Shown piece by piece: positions 26,522 to 36,258 of a stretch of 64,000 nucleotides of DNA. Within the stretch, counting starts at the first letter, position 1. Every line of letters starts with the position of its first letter. The notes below the pieces were generated by a model. That model ran no database searches. It was not told the origin of the DNA and was given only the letters and a program-made list of their open reading frames with translations. Made by a program: the position numbers and the translations under genes. Location of the stretch: the NCBI RefSeq assembly GCF_002005205.3, contig NZ_CP019703.3, positions 1 through 64,000 on the forward strand, read 5' to 3'. The stretch is from Rhizobium rhizogenes (GTDB taxonomy: Bacteria; Pseudomonadota; Alphaproteobacteria; Rhizobiales; Rhizobiaceae).

Positions 26522-26923
26522 ATGCTTTCCTTCCCGCTTACATCCGTCCGCGAGGTCGTCGCCCGCAGTCGTGCCGACGCCGAAGCCAATGGCGGCTTTC
26601 GTAACCCCTACTACGGCCTGCGCCCTGGCAAGGACGAGAAGCCCGGCCTCTGGCTCGTCGGCGACCAAGGAGTCTACCTCCTGTCGAACGGCAAGCTGCC
26701 CGATGGCGCCAAGCCTTTGGTCGTTTATGCCGAGGAATGCGATCCCCGCACCAATGACGACTGGTTCGCAGTCAAACGCCGGACATTCGGCGGCGATGAC
26801 GGAGTCGATTTCGTCGATGCGGAACAGCTCGAAGCGATGATGGCGGCCGCGCCGGAGGCGACGCACCTGCGTATCGCATTCCTTCAGGACTCGATGCAGC
26901 TCTTCCTGGTCGCGAAGCCCTAG
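26522..26923 (+). CDS. DUF3085-family plasmid protein
   Basis: A 133-residue protein recognised as DUF3085: VREVVARSRADAEANGGFRN, NPYYGLRPGKDEKPGLWLVGDQGVYLLSNG, and an acidic DWFAVKRRTFGGDDGVDF block. Small, soluble, function unknown. It lies 12 bases after the DUF1419 gene, with GGGAGGC upstream, and before the giant methylase-helicase. Confidence 0.72.
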   Translation: MLSFPLTSVREVVARSRADAEANGGFRNPYYGLRPGKDEKPGLWLVGDQGVYLLSNGKLPDGAKPLVVYAEECDPRTNDDWFAVKRRTFGGDDGVDFVDAEQLEAMMAAAPEATHLRIAFLQDSMQLFLVAKP

Positions 26924-26985
26924 GCAATTCGCGACCAGTCCGGCCCGTTTGGCCACCTATCCCAAACCCTTGAGCTCCCTTTAAT

Positions 26986-27008
26986 CCCCGCAAGTGCTTC
27001 CCGCGGGG
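26986..27008 (+). other. Short hairpin before the giant methylase-helicase gene
   Basis: CCCCGC at 26986-26991 pairs with GCGGGG at 27003-27008 in the 118-base gap before ATG 27042. Only 6 bp of stem and no T-run, so its role is unclear. Confidence 0.35.
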
Positions 27009-27041
27009 TGATGACGCTCGCCATTTTCCGAGGAAACCTCC

Positions 27042-30000
27042 ATGAGCAACGATCCCTTCACTCTCGACATGTTCGGCAGCAGCGCGCTGTCATCAGGCCT
27101 CGGCCTGGGCGTCACACCGTTCGGCGGCTTCGATACGGTCGCGGCCAACGACGATGACCCGGAACCGACGCCGCCCTCTCCCTCCCCGGCCTTGCCGGCC
27201 GCGGCGATAGAACGTCCGGCGCCCCGGCGCCAGGGCAACCGGTGCAACTTCTACCTCGACGATGCGGATCGGGGCTTGGCCGGATCCTGGAAGGATCGCG
27301 CTCGCGCCAATGTTGCGGCGATCCTGATCGCGAACAACATCGAGAAGCAGGATCGGCCAGCCAACGCGAAGGAGCAGGCGCAACTCATCCGCTTCACCGG
27401 CTTCGGCGCCAGCGAACTGGCGAACGGTATGTTCCGCCGCCCCGGCGAAGTCGATTTCCGGGCCGGGTGGGGCGAGCTCGGTGGCTCGCTCGAAAGTGCC
27501 GTTTCAGATGCCGACTACGCGTCGCTCGCCCGCTGCACGCAATATGCCCATTTCACGCCGGAGTTCATCATCCGGGCAATCTGGTCGGGCTTGCAGCGCC
27601 TGGGCTGGTGTGGCGGCCGCATGCTCGAGCCGGGTATCGGTACGGGCCTGTTTCCGGCTCTGATGCCGGCGGCCTTTCGCGACAGGACCTTCGTCACCGG
27701 CGTCGAACTCGATCCCGTCACGGCCCGGATCGTCAAGCTGCTGCAGCCTAAGGCCCGCATCATCAATGGCGATTTTGCGCGCGCCGATCTGGCGCCGATC
27801 TACGATCTCGCCATTGGCAATCCACCCTTCTCCGATCGCACCGTCCGGTCTGACCGGACCTATCGCTCACTCGGTCTCAGGCTGCACGACTACTTCATCA
27901 CCCGTTCGATCGACCTGCTGAAGCCCGGCGCGCTCGCCGCGTTCGTCACCAGTTCCGGCACGATGGACAAGGCCGACGCGACCGCGCGTGAGTACATCGC
28001 CAAAACCGCCGACCTGATTGCCGCGATCCGATTGCCGGAGGGGAGTTTCCGCCGCGATGCTGGCACGGATGTCGTGGTCGACCTTCTGTTCTTCCGCAAG
28101 CGCAAGGTCGGCGAACCGACAAGCGATCTGTCATGGCTCGATCTCGAGGAGGTGCGGCCCGAAAGCCAAGACGAGGGCGCAGTTCGCGTGAACCGCTGGT
28201 TTGCAGAGCATCCTAATTTCGTCCTCGGCGATCATGCCCTGACCTCCGGACCGTTCGGCGAGACCTATACATGCCAGCCACGCGCTGGCGAGGACCTGCA
28301 GGCGGCTCTAAAGAACGTCGTTCGCCTGCTGCCTGAAGGCCGCTATGACGGTGAGCCGACCGCAATCGACGTCGACCTCGAGGACGAGCTCGGCGAGATC
28401 ATCGATCTTCGCCCCGGTGACGCCAAGGTCCGTGAGGGTAGCTTCTTCATCGATAACAGGCACGGCCTGATGCAGATGGTGGACGGCGCACCCGTGGAGG
28501 TCAAAGTCCGCAAGGGGCGCACCGGGGACGGCATCCCGGAAAAGCACGTCGGGATCATCAAGAAGCTGATCCCAATCCGCGACGCGGTGCGTGAGGTGCT
28601 GAGGGCCCAGGAGCAGGATCGGCCGTGGCGTGATCTGCAGGTTCGCTTGCGCATCGCCTGGTCGAGCTTCGTGCGTGATTTCGGTCCGATCAACCACACC
28701 ACCGTCTCGATCAGCGAGGACGAGGAATCCGGCGAGGTGCGCGAAACGCACCGCCGTCCAAACCTGCAGCCTTTCCTCGACGATCCCGATTGCTGGCTGG
28801 TCGCCTCGATCGAGGACTACGACCTCGACACCGATACCGCAAAACCGCGCCCGATCTTTTCCGAACGGGTCATCGCGCCGCCTGCGCCGCCCGAAATCAC
28901 CAGTGCGGCGGATGCGTTGGCCGTGGTGCTCAACGAACGTGGCCGCGTCGATGTCGAGCATATCGCCGAACTGCTGCACAGACATGCCGATGCCGTCGTC
29001 GACGAGCTCGGCGATGCGATTTTCCAGGATCCCGCCGATGGCTCCTGGCAGACGTCGGATGCCTACCTCTCCGGTGCGGTCCGCACCAAGCTTGGTGTCG
29101 CCGAAGCTGCCGCGGCACTCGATCCAGCCTACGAGCGTAACGTCCGCGCGCTTCAGGCAGTCCAACCCGCCGATCTTCGCCCGTCCGACATCACCGCACG
29201 TCTCGGTGCGCCCTGGATTCCGGCCAGCGACGTCGTCGCCTTCGTGAAGGAGATGATGGGTGCCGAGATCAGGATCCACCATATGCCGGAATTGGGCAGC
29301 TGGACGGTGGAAGCACGGCAGCTTGGCTACTGCGCCGCCGGCACATCGGAGTGGGGCACCAGCCGCCGTGATGCCGGCGAGTTGCTCGGCGACGCGCTGA
29401 ACAGCCGTGTTCCCCAGATTTTCGATATCTACAAGGATGCCGGTGGCGAGCGGAGGGTCCTGAACGTCGTCGATACCGAGGCGGCGCGCGACAAGCTGCA
29501 GAAAATCAAGGAAGCCTTCCAAAACTGGGTTTGGACCGATCCGGATCGCACCGACCGGCTGGCGCGGGTCTATAACGACCGGTTCAACAACATCGCGCCT
29601 CGAAAATTCGACGGATCGCATCTGAAACTTCCCGGCGCCTCTGGCGCCTTTGTTCTTTATGGGCACCAGAAACGCGGCATCTGGCGGATCATCTCCTCCG
29701 GATCGACCTATCTCGCCCACGCCGTCGGCGCGGGCAAGACGATGACGATGGCGGCCGCGATCATGGAACAACGACGTCTCGGCCTGATCGCCAAGGCGAT
29801 GCTGGTCGTCCCTGGTCATTGCCTGGCGCAGGCGGCGCGGGAATTTCTGGCACTCTATCCCAATGCCCGGATCCTCGTCGCCGACGAGACCAACTTCACC
29901 AAGGACAAACGGCTTCGCTTTTTGAGCCGGGCAGCGACCGCGACCTGGGATGCGATCATTATCACGCACTCGGCCTTCAGGTTCATCGCCGTGCCGTCCG

Positions 30001-32150
30001 CCTTCGAACAACAGATGATCCACGATGAGTTGGAGCTCTACGAGGATCTGCTGACCAAGGTGGACAGCGAGGACCGCGTGTCGCGCAAGCGCCTCGAGCG
30101 ACTGAAGGAAAGCTTGCAGGAACGGCTGGAAGGGCTCGCGACCCGCAAGGACGATCTGCTCACAATCTCCGAGATCGGTGTCGACCAGATCATCGTCGAC
30201 GAGGCGCAAGAGTTCCGCAAGCTTTCCTTCGCGACCAACATGTCGACGCTGAAGGGTATCGACCCGAACGGCTCGCAGCGCGCCTGGGACCTCTATGTGA
30301 AGTCCCGGTTCCTCGAAACGAAGAACCCGGGCCGCGCGCTGGTGCTCGCCTCCGGCACGCCGATCACCAACACACTCGGTGAGATGTTCTCGATCCAGCG
30401 CCTGCTCGGCCACGAGGCTCTCGCCGAGCGCGGCTTACACGAATTCGATGCCTGGGCGTCCTGCTTCGGCGATACGACGACCGAGCTGGAGATCCAGCCG
30501 TCCGGCAAATACAAGCCGGTCAGCCGCTTCGCGAGCTTCGTCAATGTGCCCGAACTGATCGCCATGTTCCGGGCTTTCGCCGACGTCGTCATGCCGGCGG
30601 ATCTCCGCGAATACGTCAAGGTGCCTGATATCTCCACCGGCCGACGGCAGATCCTGACCGTCAAGCCGACGCCGGCGTTCAAGGCCTATCAGCAGATCCT
30701 CGATGCCCGCATCAAGGCGATCGAGATGCGCGAGGGACCGGCTGAGCCCGGCGACGATATCCTGCTCTCGGTCATTACCGACGGTCGCCATGCGGCGATC
30801 GATCTCCGCCTCGTGATACCGGCCAACGACAATGAGGAGGACAACAAGCTCAACCTCCTCGTCCGCAATGCCTTCCGCATCTGGCAAGAGACGAGCGACG
30901 ATACCTACGTCCGGCCGGACGGCAAACCCTTTGACCTGCCCGGCGCCGCGCAGATGATCTTCAGCGATCTCGGCACGATCAACGTCGAGAAGACCCGCGG
31001 CTTTTCCGCCTACCGCTGGATTCGCGACGAGTTTGTGCGGCTGGGCGTTCCCCCGTCCGAAATCGCCTTCATGCAGGACTACAAGAAGACCGAGGCCAAG
31101 CAACGGCTCTTCGCCGACGTGCGCGCCGGCCGAATTCGGTTCCTGATCGGATCGTCGGAGACGATGGGAACGGGCGTGAACGCTCAAGCGCGGCTGAAAG
31201 CGCTGCATCACCTCGATGTGCCGTGGCTGCCGTCGCACATCGAGCAGCGCGAAGGCCGCATCGTCCGGCAGGGTAATCAGCACGATGTCGTCGACATTTT
31301 CGCCTATGCGACCGAGGGCAGCCTCGACGCTTCCATGTGGCAGAACAACGAGCGCAAGGCCCGCTTCATCGCCGCCGCGCTCAGCGGAGATACTTCGATC
31401 CGCCGGCTCGAAGACTTCGGTGAAGGGCAGGCGAACCAGTTCGCCATGGCCAAGGCAATCGCCTCCGGCGACGAGCGGCTGATGCAGAAAGCGGGTCTCG
31501 AAGCCGATATCGCGCGACTGGAACGGTTGCGCGCCGCCCATGACGATGACCAGTATGCGGTGCGCCGGCAGATGCGCGATGCCGAGCGTGACATCGAGAC
31601 GTCGACCCGCCGCATCGGCGAGATCGGCCAGGATATCGGTCGGCTCGTTCCGACCGCCGGCGATGCCTTCGCGATGACCGTGCTGGGCAAGCTTCACCAT
31701 GAGCGCAAGGAAGCCGGTCGCGCGCTGATGAAGGAGGTTCTCACGCTCCTCCAGCTCCAACAGGAGGGCGAGGTTCACCTCGCATCTATCGGCGGTTTCG
31801 ATCTTGTCTATGAGGGAGAGCGCTTCGGAAAGGGCGACGGCTATCGCTACGCCACCACGCTCCAGCGCACAGGCGCCGCCTACGAGATTGACCTTGCGGT
31901 CACAGTGACACCGCTCGGCGCCATCTCCCGCCTCGAGCATGCGCTCGACGGGTTCGAGGAGGAACGCGAGCGTTATCGCCATCGCCTCGATGATGCGCAC
32001 CGGCGGCTCGTCTCCTATCGCTCGCGCGAAGGCGGCACTTTCGCCTTCGCCGACGAACTTGCCGAAAAGCGCCGACAGCTTCGTGACGTCGAGGACGCTC
32101 TTGCCGCCGCGTCAGTTCAGAACGACGCCGCCTCGGCGGAGTCTGCTTGA
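27042..32150 (+). CDS. Giant N6-adenine methylase/helicase fusion (DarB-like)
   Basis: A 1702-residue protein. After a disordered Pro-rich start come FTGFGASELANGMF and a methyltransferase: MLEPGIGTGLFPALM is the SAM motif and AIGNPPFSDR the NPPF catalytic motif (about residues 200-270). A superfamily 2 helicase follows, with AHAVGAGKTMTMAAA (about 895), VDEAQEFRKLSF (about 1055), LASGTPITNTLGEMF (about 1105) and HIEQREGRIVRQGNQ (about 1400). The C-terminus is a coiled-coil-like basic region. The architecture is that of mobile-element methylase-helicases such as phage P1 DarB, which protects incoming DNA from restriction. The same role here is inferred from family and location. Confidence 0.85.
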   Translation: MSNDPFTLDMFGSSALSSGLGLGVTPFGGFDTVAANDDDPEPTPPSPSPALPAAAIERPAPRRQGNRCNFYLDDADRGLAGSWKDRARANVAAILIANNIEKQDRPANAKEQAQLIRFTGFGASELANGMFRRPGEVDFRAGWGELGGSLESAVSDADYASLARCTQYAHFTPEFIIRAIWSGLQRLGWCGGRMLEPGIGTGLFPALMPAAFRDRTFVTGVELDPVTARIVKLLQPKARIINGDFARADLAPIYDLAIGNPPFSDRTVRSDRTYRSLGLRLHDYFITRSIDLLKPGALAAFVTSSGTMDKADATAREYIAKTADLIAAIRLPEGSFRRDAGTDVVVDLLFFRKRKVGEPTSDLSWLDLEEVRPESQDEGAVRVNRWFAEHPNFVLGDHALTSGPFGETYTCQPRAGEDLQAALKNVVRLLPEGRYDGEPTAIDVDLEDELGEIIDLRPGDAKVREGSFFIDNRHGLMQMVDGAPVEVKVRKGRTGDGIPEKHVGIIKKLIPIRDAVREVLRAQEQDRPWRDLQVRLRIAWSSFVRDFGPINHTTVSISEDEESGEVRETHRRPNLQPFLDDPDCWLVASIEDYDLDTDTAKPRPIFSERVIAPPAPPEITSAADALAVVLNERGRVDVEHIAELLHRHADAVVDELGDAIFQDPADGSWQTSDAYLSGAVRTKLGVAEAAAALDPAYERNVRALQAVQPADLRPSDITARLGAPWIPASDVVAFVKEMMGAEIRIHHMPELGSWTVEARQLGYCAAGTSEWGTSRRDAGELLGDALNSRVPQIFDIYKDAGGERRVLNVVDTEAARDKLQKIKEAFQNWVWTDPDRTDRLARVYNDRFNNIAPRKFDGSHLKLPGASGAFVLYGHQKRGIWRIISSGSTYLAHAVGAGKTMTMAAAIMEQRRLGLIAKAMLVVPGHCLAQAAREFLALYPNARILVADETNFTKDKRLRFLSRAATATWDAIIITHSAFRFIAVPSAFEQQMIHDELELYEDLLTKVDSEDRVSRKRLERLKESLQERLEGLATRKDDLLTISEIGVDQIIVDEAQEFRKLSFATNMSTLKGIDPNGSQRAWDLYVKSRFLETKNPGRALVLASGTPITNTLGEMFSIQRLLGHEALAERGLHEFDAWASCFGDTTTELEIQPSGKYKPVSRFASFVNVPELIAMFRAFADVVMPADLREYVKVPDISTGRRQILTVKPTPAFKAYQQILDARIKAIEMREGPAEPGDDILLSVITDGRHAAIDLRLVIPANDNEEDNKLNLLVRNAFRIWQETSDDTYVRPDGKPFDLPGAAQMIFSDLGTINVEKTRGFSAYRWIRDEFVRLGVPPSEIAFMQDYKKTEAKQRLFADVRAGRIRFLIGSSETMGTGVNAQARLKALHHLDVPWLPSHIEQREGRIVRQGNQHDVVDIFAYATEGSLDASMWQNNERKARFIAAALSGDTSIRRLEDFGEGQANQFAMAKAIASGDERLMQKAGLEADIARLERLRAAHDDDQYAVRRQMRDAERDIETSTRRIGEIGQDIGRLVPTAGDAFAMTVLGKLHHERKEAGRALMKEVLTLLQLQQEGEVHLASIGGFDLVYEGERFGKGDGYRYATTLQRTGAAYEIDLAVTVTPLGAISRLEHALDGFEEERERYRHRLDDAHRRLVSYRSREGGTFAFADELAEKRRQLRDVEDALAAASVQNDAASAESA

Positions 32151-32327
32151 ATGGAATCGCGGTTTTGATGCGACGCAGCATTTGCATAGCTGCATTGCAC
32201 AATATTTGCTTTCCTTCCGACCGAAATTTGAGCATAGTGCTCACAGCTGATGCACATGGCGGTTTTCCTCCCAGTGCCGCCGCAGCAGCTGTTCCCCTCT
32301 GGAGGTTTAAATTACCTTCATACCTAT

Positions 32328-32360
32328 AGGGCCCGAGTTTTCTCGTGGCCCTCTTTTTTT
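32328..32360 (+). terminator. Rho-independent terminator
   Basis: AGGGCCCGAG pairs with CTCG(T)GGCCCT around a TTTT loop, one bulged base, followed by C and seven T residues (32354-32360). A classical intrinsic terminator for rightward transcription out of the giant methylase-helicase gene. Confidence 0.88.
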
Positions 32361-32424
32361 GTCCTGATTTCCGTTCATCGAAGCGACCCCTACGACGGTC
32401 ATCCTCGTCGCGGTTTTCCCCCGC

Positions 32425-32699
32425 TCAGGTAATCACCTCGACGCGCTCCATCTTTTCGATCAGCCGCCCGCTCATATCCTCCGGGTCGTTCAGGACGGTC
32501 ACGAAGTCGGAGAGGCTCGGATTCTTCAAACCGACTTTGTAGATCGCAACCCCGCTTCGACATTCTCGTCCATGGCCTTCAGCCCCTCGAAATGTCGGGA
32601 GGCCTCCTGCCAGGCGAGCCCCAAAGTCTCGGTGAACGCAAGGATCTCGTCTGTTCCCGGAACGACCTGATAGGCAAATATCTCTTTTGTATCGTGCAT
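32425..32699 (-). pseudogene. Small plasmid gene broken by a one-base frameshift
   Basis: From ATG 32699, with a strong AAGGAGG in front, the frame encodes a plausible protein (MHDTKEIFAYQVVPGTDEI, then EASRHFEGLKAMDENVEAG) and stops at 32526 after 57 residues. In the next frame the protein resumes with GVAIYKVGLKNPSLSDFV and TVLNDPEDMSGRLIEKMERV, to a stop at 32425. The whole span is 275 bases, one short of 92 codons. A single base lost in the GGGTTG run near 32554 explains it. It could be a real inactivation, a programmed shift or a sequencing error. The product is unknown. Confidence 0.7.
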
Positions 32700-32818
32700 C
32701 GAAACCTCCTTGAGCTGCGACAGCCTAAGGCGCGTTTCCGGTTGCTGTGAACTATCAAAAGTGTGAGCGGCAGTTTCCGGAAGGAGGGAGGACAAAAAGA
32801 AGGAAGAGGGAAAAGAAA

Positions 32819-33021
32819 CCGGTCGCAGATCGGTCTTCCAGTCGCCGCTTGCGCTCAACCGCCGCCTGCGCATCCCGGCCACTCGTCCCGCGCAGGGCTG
32901 TTAGCCCCGCTCGGACATCGCAGCAGGGACGCTCGGCCGCAGTTGCGCCGGGCCGCCCGCCCCGCGGTCCGGGAGGTGTCTTCGAAAGAAACGAAGACAG
33001 GAAGGACCGGCAAGCGAGCCG
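32819..33021. repeat. Imperfect inverted-repeat leader before the ParB-like gene
   Basis: Arms at 32819-32843 and 32996-33021 match at roughly 19 of 26 positions when one is reverse-complemented (CGG.TCGC, CGGTC.TTCC and GTC shared). Inside are a perfect hairpin GTCTTCG/CGAAGAC (32978-32998) and GGGCT-GTT-AGCCC. The region has no gene and ends 30 bases before ATG 33051. Weaker than the other leaders of this kind. Confidence 0.5.
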
Positions 33022-33050
33022 TGTCCCGCATCTCGGAAGAGGAAAATCCC

Positions 33051-34802
33051 ATGCACATCATGAAGGTCGATCCGCGCTCGTTGAAGGACAACCCGGACAA
33101 TACTCGTCAGTCGAAATCCACCCCGCAGGCTGATGCGCTGCTGCTCGCGACCATCAAAGCCGTCGGCATCATCCAGCCGCCCGTCATCTTTCCGCAAAGC
33201 GATGGCGGAAACGGCTACGTCATCGAAGCCGGCCATCGGCGGACCCGCATGGCGATCGCCGCGGGCCTTGAGGAAATCGAGGTTCTCGTGGTCGAAGCCG
33301 CTAACGATAATGGCGCCATGCGGTCCATGGTCGAGAACATCGCCAGGGAGCCGCTCAACCCCGTCGACCAGTGGCGCGGCATCGAACGCCTGATCGCACT
33401 CGACTGGACCGAGGAAGCGATTGCGGTCGCACTTGCCCTCCCCGTCCGGCAGATTCGCAAGTTGCGGCTGCTCGCCAATGTCTTTCCGGCGATGCTCGAC
33501 CAAATGGCGCTCGGCGACATGCCGAACGAGCAGCAGCTTCGAACGATCGCGGCGGCACACCTCGATGAGCAGAAGGAAGTCTGGAAGGCGCAGAAGCCGA
33601 AGAAGGGCCAGCCTGCCACGTGGTTCCAGATCGCCAACGCGCTGAGCAAGACCCGCATGTACGCAAAGGATGCGAGCTTCGGCGACGATCTCAGGGAAGC
33701 CTATGGCATCGAATGGATCGAGGATCTGTTTGCCCCTGCCGATGAGGACAGCCGCTACACCACCAACGTCGAAGCCTATCTCGGCGCCCAGCAGGAGTGG
33801 ATGACCAACAATCTGCCGAAGAAGGGCGTGATCGCCGAGGTCACGCAATGGGGTGACGTAAAGCTGCCGCAGAAGGCCAGCCGCGTTTATGGCAAGCCAG
33901 GCAAGGGCGACCACACCGCAATGTACCTGGATCGGAACGGCAAGGTTCAGACCGTGCATTACCGGATGCCGGAGGAGAAGAAGACGGCGGGCAAGAGAGC
34001 GGTCGTTGGAGGTGGTGCCACCGCTGGCGACGATGTGATCGACGCGCCGAAACAGCGTCCGGATGTCACGCAAAAGGGCCACGACATGATCGGTGACCTC
34101 AGGACCGACGCGCTGCACGAAGCGCTCGCTCGCGCGCCGATCGAGGACGACACGCTGACGGCGCTCCTCGTGCTCGCCTTCGCCGGCTTGAATGTACGGG
34201 TCGACTCCGGGGCAAACGACACCGTCTTCGGCACGAAGCGGTTCGCTCGCCATGCGGTTCGGTTGCTCGACTCTGACGGTAAGCTGTCCTTCGAGATCGA
34301 CACGTTGCGGGTTGCCGCCCGCTCGATGCTGGTCGATGTGCTCTCTTGCCGCCGCGGCATGTCGAACAGCGGGATCGTGTCACGTATCGCCGGCGAGGCC
34401 ATCGGCGCCGATGGATATCTCCCGAACATGGGCACCGAAGATTTCCTGCTTTGCCTGTCGCGGGCGGCGCTTGAGGCGTCGTGCAAGGACACCCCGGTTC
34501 TGCCGCGCCCGAAGGTCCGCGAGACCCGCGCAGCACTCGTCGAGCACTTCAAGGAAGGGCACTTCGTCCACCCGGCAGCCCTGTTCGCGCCCGATCCGAA
34601 GGAACTTGCCGACCTGATCAAGAAAGGCGAGATCGTCGAAGAGGAGGACAGCGTCACCACTGAAGAAACGAGCGATGGTCTTGGCGAACTCGCGGACGAC
34701 AGCGCCGCCGGCGAGGCCGCCGAACTTGACGCCCCCGATCCGGAGGCCGACGACGGGGCTCCTGACGAGGACGAAACCGCCTACGGCATTGCGGCCGAAT
34801 AG
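33051..34802 (+). CDS. ParB/Spo0J-like protein of the conjugative region
   Basis: A 583-residue protein. The ParB-N/Srx-type domain covers about residues 1-110, with the signature VIEAGHRRTRMAIAAGL and MVENIAREPLNPVDQW. A KorB/ParB-type helix-turn-helix follows (TEEAIAVALALPVRQIRKLRLLA). The C-terminus is a long acidic, disordered tail. It has no ParA partner nearby, so it is probably not the partition protein but one of the ParB-like proteins found with ardC and DUF1419 genes, some of which have nuclease activity. ATG 33051 follows AGAGGA. Longer in-frame starts would cover the repeat leader. Confidence 0.82.
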   Translation: MHIMKVDPRSLKDNPDNTRQSKSTPQADALLLATIKAVGIIQPPVIFPQSDGGNGYVIEAGHRRTRMAIAAGLEEIEVLVVEAANDNGAMRSMVENIAREPLNPVDQWRGIERLIALDWTEEAIAVALALPVRQIRKLRLLANVFPAMLDQMALGDMPNEQQLRTIAAAHLDEQKEVWKAQKPKKGQPATWFQIANALSKTRMYAKDASFGDDLREAYGIEWIEDLFAPADEDSRYTTNVEAYLGAQQEWMTNNLPKKGVIAEVTQWGDVKLPQKASRVYGKPGKGDHTAMYLDRNGKVQTVHYRMPEEKKTAGKRAVVGGGATAGDDVIDAPKQRPDVTQKGHDMIGDLRTDALHEALARAPIEDDTLTALLVLAFAGLNVRVDSGANDTVFGTKRFARHAVRLLDSDGKLSFEIDTLRVAARSMLVDVLSCRRGMSNSGIVSRIAGEAIGADGYLPNMGTEDFLLCLSRAALEASCKDTPVLPRPKVRETRAALVEHFKEGHFVHPAALFAPDPKELADLIKKGEIVEEEDSVTTEETSDGLGELADDSAAGEAAELDAPDPEADDGAPDEDETAYGIAAE

Positions 34803-34831
34803 CCTCCCTTCCCTTCTCATCCGATCGACAA

Positions 34832-34857
34832 CCGCCGCCGGCCATCACCGGCGGCGG
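34832..34857. terminator. Strong hairpin after the ParB-like gene
   Basis: Perfect 10-bp stem CCGCCGCCGG/CCGGCGGCGG with loop CCATCA, 30 bases past the ParB-like stop. Followed by CTTCGTTT, so a weak intrinsic terminator or attenuator in front of the next gene set. Confidence 0.55.
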
Positions 34858-34897
34858 CTTCGTTTCCATGAACCGCAGAATTCCAAGGAGATGTCTT

Positions 34898-35374
34898 ATG
34901 TCTGCGTCCCTGATCTACGACCTCGCCCCGATCGGCTCCATCGTCGCCTGGTCCGACGGCAGCCCTCGGCCGCCCGAGCGTTTCAAGAAGAAGCTGGCGG
35001 CCTGGCAAACCCGCAACAGCAAAGGCCGCCTGATCCGCAAGGAGGGTCCGCGCCAATCCGGAAATTACGCCTCGCCCGGGCATTTCACGCTGCATGAGGC
35101 TGATTTCGGCGGAAAGAATACCGTCGTCATGCGCATTCACCGAACCTTCGGTCTCGATTCCGATCTCGCCTTCAAGGTTCTCGAACGCCCCGCACTCGGT
35201 TCTATCCGCCTCTTCGATCGCGCCGGTGCGAACGCGGAGCTTGTCCATCTCGCCGGCAATCACGAGGCGGCGGTGGCCTGGCTGAAAGAGCATGGATACC
35301 CGAATGCCATCCTCGAAGAGGTGACCGCCGACGAGGTCGCGGCGGCTCATGTCGAAGGGAGGGTTGCCGCATGA
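34898..35374 (+). CDS. Conserved-type plasmid protein (158 residues)
   Basis: A soluble 158-residue protein from ATG 34898 (AAGGAG eight bases upstream). It begins with IYDLAPIGSIVAWSDGSPRPPERF and contains HEADFGGKNTVVMRIHRTFGL. I do not recognise a family with a known reaction. Its end overlaps the next start by four bases (ATGA), so it is coupled to the DUF7007-type gene. This block of four genes (34898-37071) looks like one transcript. Confidence 0.7.
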   Translation: MSASLIYDLAPIGSIVAWSDGSPRPPERFKKKLAAWQTRNSKGRLIRKEGPRQSGNYASPGHFTLHEADFGGKNTVVMRIHRTFGLDSDLAFKVLERPALGSIRLFDRAGANAELVHLAGNHEAAVAWLKEHGYPNAILEEVTADEVAAAHVEGRVAA

Positions 35375-36258
35375 GCACGCCCGATCTTCAACACGACAGG
35401 GTTCCTACCGCCGACGACTCCGCGGTGAAATTCGGCGTCAGCGCGGACGGCTTTCCGGTCGCCCGGATCGCCGATACCTTCCTGGCAATGGTGCCGGCGC
35501 GCGATGGCGCCAGCTTCCTCGCGAGCGCCTGGCGCCTCACTCGCCCGCTGTCAGAGCTGACGCGGGAGGATTTCCACGGTCACGAAGGGCGCCTCGAAGA
35601 TGAGACAGCGTTCCGCGCGCGCGTGTTCGAGACCGCGCGGCACAGCCATGAACTATCCGCGCTCGGGCGGATCCAGAGCCGCATGGCAGCGACTACGCCA
35701 TGGGGTCTGTCGCAGCTCGCGACGATCTACGCCGAGGGGATCGTCTCCCATATGACCGCCGGTCATGGCGGGTTTCATCTGTCGGCCGAACGGAATGCCC
35801 GCGTCCTTCCGATGCTGCGAAAGTCCTTGCCCTGGTACGAGGAGGACGCAGAATGGGCGATTGTCGCCCTCACCTTCCCAGATCTCTTCACGTCCTACGA
35901 GCGCAAATGTGCCGATGAGACGATCCGCAATAGCTGGCCGTCCGCCTGGGAGGCGATCCACGGCCGCGAACTCCAGCCCGGCCAATCCTGGACAAAGGAC
36001 CGGGAAGCCTTCGAGCGCAAGCATGCCGGCGACTGGATCGTGATCTCCGCGATCTTTTCCAGCCGCCATGCCGACATGACGGAGGTCATCGCCACGCGAG
36101 GCGGCCGGCGCGATGGGCGGGTGGAGGAGATGCGCTTTCTCGTGCCCCGCGCCGAGTATGCCGCGCGCGACCGCTTCGGTTTCGTCATCGATCCTGACCG
36201 TCATAATCCCTGTGACGGTCCTTCCAGTTTTGTGGGGTGGCAAGGGAGGGATGCGTGA
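35371..36258 (+). CDS. DUF7007-type plasmid protein
   Basis: A 295-residue soluble protein. TTPWGLSQLATIYAEGIVSHMTAGHGGFHLS is the block I associate with DUF7007 proteins of rhizobial plasmids, followed by YEEDAEWAIVALTFPDLF. There is no nucleotide-binding or nuclease motif. Coupled by ATGA overlap to the gene before and by TGATG to the gene after. Family assignment from memory. Confidence 0.65.
   Translation: MSTPDLQHDRVPTADDSAVKFGVSADGFPVARIADTFLAMVPARDGASFLASAWRLTRPLSELTREDFHGHEGRLEDETAFRARVFETARHSHELSALGRIQSRMAATTPWGLSQLATIYAEGIVSHMTAGHGGFHLSAERNARVLPMLRKSLPWYEEDAEWAIVALTFPDLFTSYERKCADETIRNSWPSAWEAIHGRELQPGQSWTKDREAFERKHAGDWIVISAIFSSRHADMTEVIATRGGRRDGRVEEMRFLVPRAEYAARDRFGFVIDPDRHNPCDGPSSFVGWQGRDA

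Noticed and set aside
28308..30413. 701-residue leftward open frame inside the methylase-helicase gene
   Set aside because: Antisense to well-conserved methylase and helicase motifs, with Asp/Arg/Val-rich composition typical of reverse-strand shadows; no ribosome site.
32901..34253. 450-residue leftward open frame opposite the ParB-like gene
   Set aside because: Fully antisense to the ParB domain and starting inside its 3' half; no recognisable domain.
33051..34802. Plasmid partition gene parB or repB
   Set aside because: No parA/repA or repC neighbour, and the long acidic tail and gene context match the ParB-like proteins of the antirestriction region.
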